A DNA stretch of 64,000 bases, from NCBI GenBank assembly GCA_001179505.1, contig CDMY01000273.1:62001-126000 (forward strand). Direction: 5' to 3'. Under the pieces are notes generated by a model, which searched no databases, was not told the origin of the DNA, and saw only the letters and a program-made list of their open reading frames with translations. Below are positions 56,993-64,000 of the stretch, piece by piece (within the stretch, counting starts at the first letter, position 1; the number at the start of each line of letters is the position of its first letter). Source of the DNA: Vitrella brassicaformis (taxonomy: Eukaryota > Sar > Vitrellaceae). The position numbers and the translations under genes were made by a program.

Positions 56993-59504
56993 CTAGTAGA
57001 GTGCCGTCTTCTCCTTGACGAATGTCCGCCTCGCCTCGACATCAGACGGATCGTACGGATACATGCTCCGAGGGTAGTACCTGCCAGCCAGCCAGCCGCC
57101 CTCGGGTGTGGTGTGAAGGGTATTATTCGTGCTCACCTCTCTGATTTTGTGTCCCCGTGAGCATAGTCAAATCGCCCCTCCTCCAGCTGGTACGCCACAT
57201 ACGAGTTCCTGTGGCCGAACTTGACAACCGCACCGAGAATCCGAAAGGGATTCCCTTTCTGTGCATCGACAGGCACACACACAGGGGGAGGCAGGCTCTC
57301 TGTAATGTTGGTGTGGTCTCCTGGATGAGTGTCGGTATACCTCGGGCGTGATCGTTCTGAAGACAAAGATGTCGTCGAATGACTTGGCAAAGTCCAAACG
57401 CTCCTGCCTGCCGGTGGTCCCCATCATGCCATCGGGGCTAGGGACGTCCTGATCGATACACACAAACGGACGGACGATGCGCTGCCCTTTTCCTTGCCGC
57501 ATCCCCGCTCGCAGGCAATGGCGTACCCGCAGCCTTGGATTCAGCATTATAAAGGGGCGTGCACCCACTGCCTCCTGCATCTCATCCAGCACCTCAACGA
57601 TCGGGGTGCTCTTCTGCAATGCATTACACGCAGACACCCATGTGGACGCACAAGAGGGCATGGAAGCTTGTTGTGCTCACGGCGGTTTGCGGGCAGAAGA
57701 CGATGAAGATGTCGTCGTCATCCTCCACAAACTGAGGTCCCACGCCGCCGAATCGCACCTTCCCATCTAACCTGAACACACACGAGGCCACTGAGCTGGG
57801 GTCATGTGTTTGGCCTCCATCCCTCACCTTGGTGGGAGGCTCTCTGCTGCGACGACCTCACTGAGCGACTTGAGGCCTCGTGCGGGGATGGGCTCCTCAC
57901 GCTGCAGCCGCATCAACAGTGCACACACCACATGTAGGCCAATCCGGGCATACAAAGATCGTGTGTGTCGTGGTGTGTGCGTGCCTACAGGTTGGTATGG
58001 CTCTGAACCATCACCCCTGTAAGAGGAAATGGAGAGAATGGATGGGTGTACACTAGCTGGACGCTTATTTGGTCTGAAGAACATCTTCCGCACCAGTCCA
58101 TCATACCGAACATCTTCCGCACCCCGGCCAACGGCAGAGGGGTGCCCTGACGAAAGCCTATCTCCACCGCACCCTGAAACAGCCAAAGCGGCGGACGCAG
58201 ACACACACAAAGGATTCAATGCATTCATCTGCCTCGCCAGCTGTATACCTACCTGTATGCAAATCTTGACATTTCGTCCGGTCTCCTTGACGACGTACAG
58301 GGCGACCTCCCTGACCAGCTCCATCAGTGTGGCCACGCGGTACGTGTCAATAGTTGGATTGGTCTCGGGCACATTGATCCGCAGTCGCATCTTCGACGAC
58401 GCGTAGTCGCGATCGATCACGGCCTGGTGAACAGCAAAGGCGGCGCTGCGATAGAACCACTCACTGCGACACATACAGACAGACACCAATGCAGGGAAGA
58501 CAGGCGTAGCTCGTATCTCGTTTGCACACCGGACGGCTTGACTCATTGGTACGCTGTTCACCTGCACACACACAGACGTGTACGCAGCGATGCCCCATTT
58601 CTCCGTCTGAGTGTGTCTGTTTGTCTGACATTGAGGCCCATTGGCAGCTCCTGAGATGACCCGATGGGGATGGCCATCAAACTGCCATCAAGAACAGGCA
58701 CAAGACAACGAATGAATACGACACAATGATCACCTCACTCGCAGCTGCGTGCATGGATGTACCTCGCGATGCTCTTGGCGCGATCGGCCCTCCTGCTGAG
58801 CGCCATCAACGCCTGCTTCAACCCATCAACTGCACACCAAATCCACGCAATCAGCCACAAGAGCATCCAAAGGCTTCGGCGTGAGCTCACCAGTGGTCAC
58901 TCGTCCATCGAAAGGGATGGCGACCGTCTCTAGAGTGGTCTTCTTGTCGCTGCCGAACAGCTTCCTCTCAGTGATGGTCAGGTTGACAATGGCCTCGTCC
59001 TCAGTCATATCCACCAGGAGCGCATCGTCGATGACAAACAGACCAGCTTGCCAGAAATTCGCCTTGGTCATCCGCTCCTTGATGTCCGCGTCAAGACGAG
59101 AAGCATACGCAACCAAATCATCCTAAGAAACAAGCAAAGCAAGCAGAACGACCAATGAGGGAAGCAAACACAGCCAATCAACAAACAAGCATCATGCAGC
59201 TTCTTTCACAGTGACTGCGCACCTTGTGTTTGGTGTTCATGTACTCAAGTAGAGTGGATCTGTCCTTCTCGTTGAGCTGCAGCGATTGCCTGAACGTCCC
59301 CGCATAGAACGGCGAGGATGAAGCTGCACCGATCTTTGTCCTGGCGCCACGCCGCCGCAAGATCAGCCCTGAGGCATGAGTAAGTCTCCATTGCGGCACA
59401 GAGAAGCAACCAGCCAGCGCAGCACAGCTGCAGAGGGTGCTGAGCCACACAAGACTAACTCTGCAGCTCTGTTGGCCCTTCGCAATGAGTCCGCTTCGTC
59501 GCAT
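56993..59504 (-). CDS. Plastid DUF1995-domain protein
   Basis: About thirteen exons encode roughly 480 residues. The N-terminus has a signal peptide (VSLVWLSTLCSCAALAG) ending in GCFSVP, an F-type cleavage motif, then a basic transit region, so the target is the complex plastid. The mature part contains the DUF1995 pattern: VNSVPMSQAVRCANEIRAT, MRLRINVPETNPTIDTYRVA, TLMELVREVALYVV, then EDDDDIFIVFCPQTA, RPFIMLNPRLR, DVPSPDGMMGTTGRQERLDF and GAVVKFGHRNSYVAYQL. DUF1995 is found in plastid proteins including LPA3, a photosystem II assembly factor, so a role in photosystem biogenesis is plausible but unproven. The stop is at 56993. The segment near 58480 could hide a very short intron. Confidence 0.8.
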
Positions 59505-59891
59505 TGCGTTGCGAGCCTCAGGAAAAACAGGTCAGCGTTCATCAGTAGGGTTCGGGTTTTAGGGTTGTCCAGTGATGGGGTTATAGGATTTGCTGACTTG
59601 GTCACGGTCTTTGGCAGAGTCCAAGCATTCACTGACACCAGCCTCCCCCCTGCGTGGAGCTCCTCTGCCTCAGCCAGAACCTCTTGTCTCGCATCCCTCG
59701 CAGTTTTGTCCTTGTGTTCATAACTAGGTCCTCTCTCTGCGGCTGTCTTTCATCTGCACTAGCTGACCACGGGGCGCGAACAGTCGGCATTGACGGAGGC
59801 CGGGAGTGACCCACTCGCAGAGCCCTCCCGCTCCCCTCGCCTCGTCCCCCCCGCCTGTCTACTCTCTCCTGTGTGAATTTCGTGTGTGAGG
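59505..59891. promoter_or_regulatory. Bidirectional promoter region with AACCCTAAAA-type motif
   Basis: This 387-bp interval lies between the divergent DUF1995 and cyclase starts. TAGGGTT at 59547-59553 and TTTTAGGGTT at 59557-59566 (AACCCTAAAA on the other strand) match the telo-box-like motifs at other starts in the window. No coding exon is supported in the interval. Confidence 0.4.
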
Positions 59892-62800
59892 ATGGCGTGC
59901 GAGGTGCTGTCGATGATCGGCAGCTTCGACGAGCTCTCAGATGTACAGCCGGTGGTGAGCAAACACACAGCCCTGCTCGGGTTACAAAGATGGCTGCATG
60001 CGTGTGGGTGCGCATCTGCTGCGCTGTGTGTTGTGTGGGTGTCGATATTATGTCAGGGCGGCTGTCACTGTGGAGGCGTGCATCTGCCTATCGGTGCTGT
60101 GTCTTGCCATCATGACCACCATCCATCGGAGGAGCAGCGCAAGGAATGGGTACCGCGCCCAGACGCACACACACACACAAGGCACCCACACACACTCGAT
60201 AGATGCCCTTATCTGTGTGGCAGGGTCGTTTAAACGACGAGGGTCGCGTAGATTGGTGTTCGCGTGAGGGCAAGTGGAATGTGCACGCCGCCGCATCGAT
60301 GAACTACCAGGTCGCCATGAGCCCTACGCTGTTCGATGTCGACGACGGCACGTTCGCGAGCCACTACAGCAAAACAAAGAGGTGCGTATGAGCGGATGGG
60401 ATGGCTGGCGTGTCCTGTGTGAATGCGCTGGGTTGGGTGCGTGTTTATGGTCGCCTGTGCAGGTGTTTGGCGTTTGTGGATTCGTTTGTGTGGAGCGAGT
60501 ACGGCGACCGGCTGCGGACCTACTTCAACACGTACGAGATCAACGCCCACTTCGTGCCCATCAACATACCAGAGGAACAGAAAACTCTCGCGGTGAGTCC
60601 GCAGACCCACTCACACAAGTGGATAGATACACCACACACGGACGAATGGCTGCCCTNNNNNNNNNNNNNNNNNNNNNNNNNNNNNNNNNNNNNNNNNNNN
60701 NNNNNNNNNNNNNNNNNNNNNNNNNNNNNNNNNNNNNNNNNNNNNNNNNNNNNNNNNNNNNNNNNNNNNNNNNNNNNNNNNNNNNNNNNNNNNNNNNNNN
60801 NNNNNNNNNNNNNNNNNNNNNNNNNNNNNNNNNNNNNNNNNNNNNNNNNNNNNNNNNNNNNNNNNNNNNNNNNNNNNNNNNNNNNNNNNNNNNNNNNNNN
60901 NNNNNNNNNNNNNNNNNNNNNNNNNNNNNNNNNNNNNNNNNNNNNNNNNNNNNNNNCCGCACCGCATCGGGGGCTACCGCTTCCGCACCGACATCACCTT
61001 CGACGAGCTGGTCGACGTCTGCGGCGAGTACGCACGGGTGATGACTGTGCGGGTCGAGAAGCTCATCTGCGACGCGCCCGCGACGCTGCGGCTCCTGCCG
61101 CCCGTCACCGATAGCGATAGAAAGGAATGGGTGAGTGAGCTAACACAGACAGGCACAGAGAGAGTCGTGGGTCGTGTCTGGTGGCTCATTTATGTGGTGT
61201 TGTGTGTGTGTGTGTGTGGATGGGTGTGCAGAGGTTGAAGAACGACGACGGTCGTGTGGAATGGGAGGCGTGTTACGGCACCTGGTCGGTGGTGGCGAGC
61301 CAGCGCATGGACTACGAGGTCACCATGCGCCCGGGGCTGTTCGACCCGGCAGACGACGCACTCGCACAGTTCTACGCCAAAACCAAGAGGTGAATGACCG
61401 CCTCCACAGGCATCCACGGACGAGTGTGTGTGTGTGAGTGGATGTGTGTGTGTCTGGATGTGCAGGTGTCTAGCGTACGTTGACCCGTTGGTGTGGCAGG
61501 AGTATGGCCATCACATCAAGGCCTACTTCGAGGCGCACAACATCGCAGCTCGGTTCGTACCGTGCGCTGCACCGGAGGAGAACAAAAACCTTGAGGTACG
61601 CCTGAGATACAAACACACACAGAAGGCCCTTTGACACATTGTCCCATGTGTGTGCGCGTGTGTGTGTGTGTGTGTGTCAGTTGCTGGCTGCCGGTGCGCA
61701 AGCCATAGTCGATTTCGGTTTGGATCGTCGGCACGAGCCTGTCTTGGCCATCGGCGGCGGTGTGCTGATGGACGTGGTGAGTTTGCTGTCGTCTCTGTAC
61801 AAGCGCAGGGTGCCCTTCATCCGCATCCCCACCACTTTCCTCGGCATCGTCGACGCGTCCATCGGCGTCAAGACGGGCGTCAACTTCGGCAAAAACAAAA
61901 ACATGCTCGGCACCTACACGCCGCCCAAGGCCGTCTACATCGACACGGCCTTCCTCCGCACAGTTCCCGCACTCCACATCAGAAACGGACTCTGCGAGAT
62001 CATGAAAATGGCCCTCATGCGTGACAACGAGCTCTTCGCACTGCTGGAGGTACACGGGCGGCACATCCACGCACGGCTTGCCTGTGTTGACACATCCTTC
62101 TATCTGTGTGTATGTCCCGATATCTGTGTGTATGTCCCGCGTGCCTGTCTGGTTTAGGATTTTGGTGAGCGTTTGATCGAGACGCGTTTCGGGCACTACA
62201 CGGGCGGCGTGGGGGCGACGATGCCGGCTGCCGAGCTGTCGCAGGTGTGGGAGGCCGGCCAGGAGGTGATCCGCAGAGCCATCCACACGATGCTCGAGGA
62301 ACTCTCCTGCAACCTCACCGAACAAAACCTATACCGGTAAGCCAAACACAGACATTCGCAGAGCCAGCACACACAGCTGTACATAAAGCCTTCCGTTTGT
62401 CTGTGTGTGTGAATGTCAGTTGCGTTGATTTCGGTCACATCTGGGGCCCCGCTGTGGAGCTGGCGGCCTCCCCGCCCATCCCCCATGGGTTTGCGGTCAA
62501 CCAGGACATGGCCTACTGCGTGTACCTGAGCTACCGGGGCGGGTCGCTCACATGGGAGGAGGCGTGCCGCGTATGGCACTGCATGGACCGCCTGGGCCTG
62601 CCGCGCAGCCACACCTACTACCTCGACCCCTCCCTGATGCACCCCACGCTCATGAAGATGCAGAAGACCCAGGCCGGCATGCACAGGGTGCCCATCCCGC
62701 ACCGCATCGGGGGCTACCGCTTCCGCACCGACATCACCTTCGACGAGCTGGTCGACGTCTGCGGCGAGTACGCACGGGTGATGACTGTGCGGGTCGAGAA

Positions 62801-64000
62801 GCTCATCTGCGACGCGCCCGCGACGCTGCGGCTCCTGCCGCCCGTCACCGATAGCGATAGAAAGGAATGGGTGAGTGAGCTAACACAGACAGGCACAGAG
62901 AGAGTCGTGGGTCGTGTCTGGTGGCTCATTTATGTGGTGTTGTGTGTGTGTGTGTGTGGATGGGTGTGCAGAGGTTGAAGAACGACGACGGTCGTGTGGA
63001 ATGGGAGGCGTGTTACGGCACCTGGTCGGTGGTGGCGAGCCAGCGCATGGACTACGAGGTCACCATGCGCCCGGGGCTGTTCGACCCGGCAGACGACGCA
63101 CTCGCACAGTTCTACGCCAAAACCAAGAGGTGAATGACCGCCTCCACAGGCATCCACGGACGAGTGTGTGTGTGTGAGTGGATGTGTGTGTGTCTGGATG
63201 TGCAGGTGTCTAGCGTACGTTGACCCGTTGGTGTGGCAGGAGTATGGCCATCACATCAAGGCCTACTTCGAGGCGCACAACATCGCAGCTCGGTTCGTAC
63301 CGTGCGCTGCACCGGAGGAGAACAAAAACCTTGAGGTACGCCTGAGATACAAACACACACAGAAGGCCCTTTGACACATTGTCCCATGTGTGTGCGCGTG
63401 TGTGTGTGTGTGTGTGTCAGTTGCTGGCTGCCGGTGCGCAAGCCATAGTCGATTTCGGTTTGGATCGTCGGCACGAGCCCGTGTTGGCCATCGGCGGCGG
63501 TGTGCTGATGGACGTGGTGAGTTTGCTGTCGTCTCTGTACAAGCGCAGGGTGCCCTTCATCCGCATCCCCACCACTCTCCTCGGCATCGTCGACGCGTCC
63601 ATCGGCGTCAAGACGGGCGTCAACTTCGGCAAAAACAAAAACATGCTCGGCACCTACACGCCGCCCAAGGCCGTTTACATCGACACGGCCTTCCTCCGCA
63701 CAGTTCCCGCACTCCACATCAGAAACGGACTCTGCGAGATCATGAAAATGGCGCTGGTGAAGGACTACAAGCTCTTCACACTCCTCGAGGTCAGTCGAGC
63801 GACCTTAGCACCCCACAGCCCCCCATGTCCGCGCCGTTGTCAATTGTGCTGGTTGTGTTCTCTCAGGAGTTCGGTGAGTCGCTGATTGAGACGCGTTTCG
63901 GCCATCTGAGTCACGGCGACTACCGCTCGTCGGAGCTCAAGGATCTCCGCGAGGTGGGCCAGGAGGTGATCCGCAGAGCCATCCACACGATGCTCGAGGA
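59892..64000 (+). CDS. Tandem multi-domain sedoheptulose-7-phosphate cyclase (EEVS/DDGS-like), runs off the window
   Basis: From the ATG at 59892 the exons encode a leader (MACEVLSMIGSFDELSDVQP) and then repeated cyclase domains of the dehydroquinate synthase superfamily. Domain 1 (60224-61130) is interrupted by the N gap; domain 2 (61232-62868) is complete; domain 3 (62972 on) is cut by the window end. Domain 2 shows EPVLAIGGGVLMDVVSL (NAD-binding), TTFLGIVDASIGVKTGVNFG, KNMLGTYTPPKAVYIDTAFL, HIRNGLCEIMKMAL, DFGHIWGPAVELAA and IPHGFAVNQDMA, keeping the metal ligands Glu, His and His. VDASIGVKTGVN and RNGLCE are more like EEVS/desmethyl-4-deoxygadusol synthases than true DHQ synthase (AroB). 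Each domain splices directly into the next (DRKEW then RLKNDDGRVEW) without a stop. Such enzymes make cyclitols or the mycosporine core; the exact product is unknown. Confidence 0.85.
60657..60956. other. Assembly gap (300 N) inside the cyclase gene
   Basis: The gap replaces the middle of domain 1. The equivalent part of domain 2 spans about 1.1 kb, so a true gap of about 300 bp would be too short if domain 1 is complete. The N run is probably a placeholder. Confidence 0.97.
60957..62696 (+). repeat. 1,740-bp tandem repeat unit, copy 1
   Basis: Sequence from 60957 recurs exactly 1,740 bp downstream at 62697. For about 1,050 bp (to about 62010 and 63750) the copies, introns included, differ by only a handful of bases, for example near 61740/63480 and 61836/63576. 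Confidence 0.9.
62697..64000 (+). repeat. 1,740-bp tandem repeat unit, copy 2 (cut by window end)
   Basis: It matches copy 1 nearly base for base until about 63750, then diverges clearly over about 200 bp (ALVKDYKLFTLLE in place of ALMRDNELFALLE, different intron, different start of the next exon), and returns to identity for the last 40 bp of the window. Confidence 0.88.

Overview
This is a nuclear contig from a GC-rich, intron-dense, photosynthetic protist. The best fit is a chromerid alga such as Vitrella brassicaformis (an inference, not tested by search). The window holds a light-harvesting protein, a thylakoid-lumen protein and proteins with signal-peptide-plus-transit leaders carrying an ASAF-like F motif, which points to a complex red-derived plastid. 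It also holds flagellar genes (CFAP53, a DRC5/TCTE1-like protein, CFAP300). Most genes have many short introns, and many introns carry a TG repeat just before the acceptor AG (CA on the + strand for minus-strand genes). Two 300-N assembly gaps are present (18765-19064 and 60657-60956).

Layout: 0.3-3.4 kb (-) F-box/LRR-like protein; 4.6-6.4 kb (-) family 8 glycosyltransferase; 7.0-9.6 kb (+) low-complexity Arg/Trp-rich protein; 10.3-11.3 kb (-) PsbQ/Psb31-like lumenal protein, divergent from 11.9-18.1 kb (+) ubiquitin-activating enzyme E1; 19.7-20.6 kb (-) light-harvesting protein; 21.0-22.2 kb tandem non-coding repeat; 23.4-25.7 kb (+) THUMP/UPF0020 RNA methyltransferase; 26.1-27.4 kb (-) REXO4-type exonuclease, divergent from 27.5-29.8 kb (+) cyclin-domain protein; 30.2-31.6 kb (+) proline-rich/CFAP53-tail chimera; 32.3-34.3 kb (-) orphan membrane protein with an acidic tail; 34.5-36.4 kb (+) helical-repeat, probably mitochondrial protein; 36.8-39.2 kb (-) CFAP53, head-to-head with 39.2-41.2 kb (+) DRC5-like LRR protein; 41.6-44.0 kb (-) succinyl-CoA ligase beta; 44.2-44.9 kb (+) mitochondrial uL16; 45.2-46.0 kb (-) plastid-targeted uL22; 46.2-50.0 kb (+) secreted CWCE coiled-coil protein; 50.3-51.0 kb (-) PhyH-like dioxygenase, divergent from 51.2-53.2 kb (+) ALG9; 53.3-55.6 kb (-) acylated-looking helical-repeat protein, divergent from 55.8-56.7 kb (+) CFAP300; 57.0-59.5 kb (-) plastid DUF1995 protein, divergent from 59.9 kb to the window end (+) a tandem-domain sugar-phosphate cyclase.

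The two most interesting loci are these. The right edge encodes at least three sedoheptulose-7-phosphate-cyclase-type (EEVS/DDGS-like, dehydroquinate synthase superfamily) domains spliced in frame into one polypeptide, built on a 1,740-bp genomic repeat. The last four exons of CFAP53 are duplicated in inverted orientation about 5.6 kb away and joined in frame to a proline-rich protein. Exon boundaries were read by eye from GT/GC-AG sites and reading-frame continuity, so coordinates are first supported start codon to stop, introns included.
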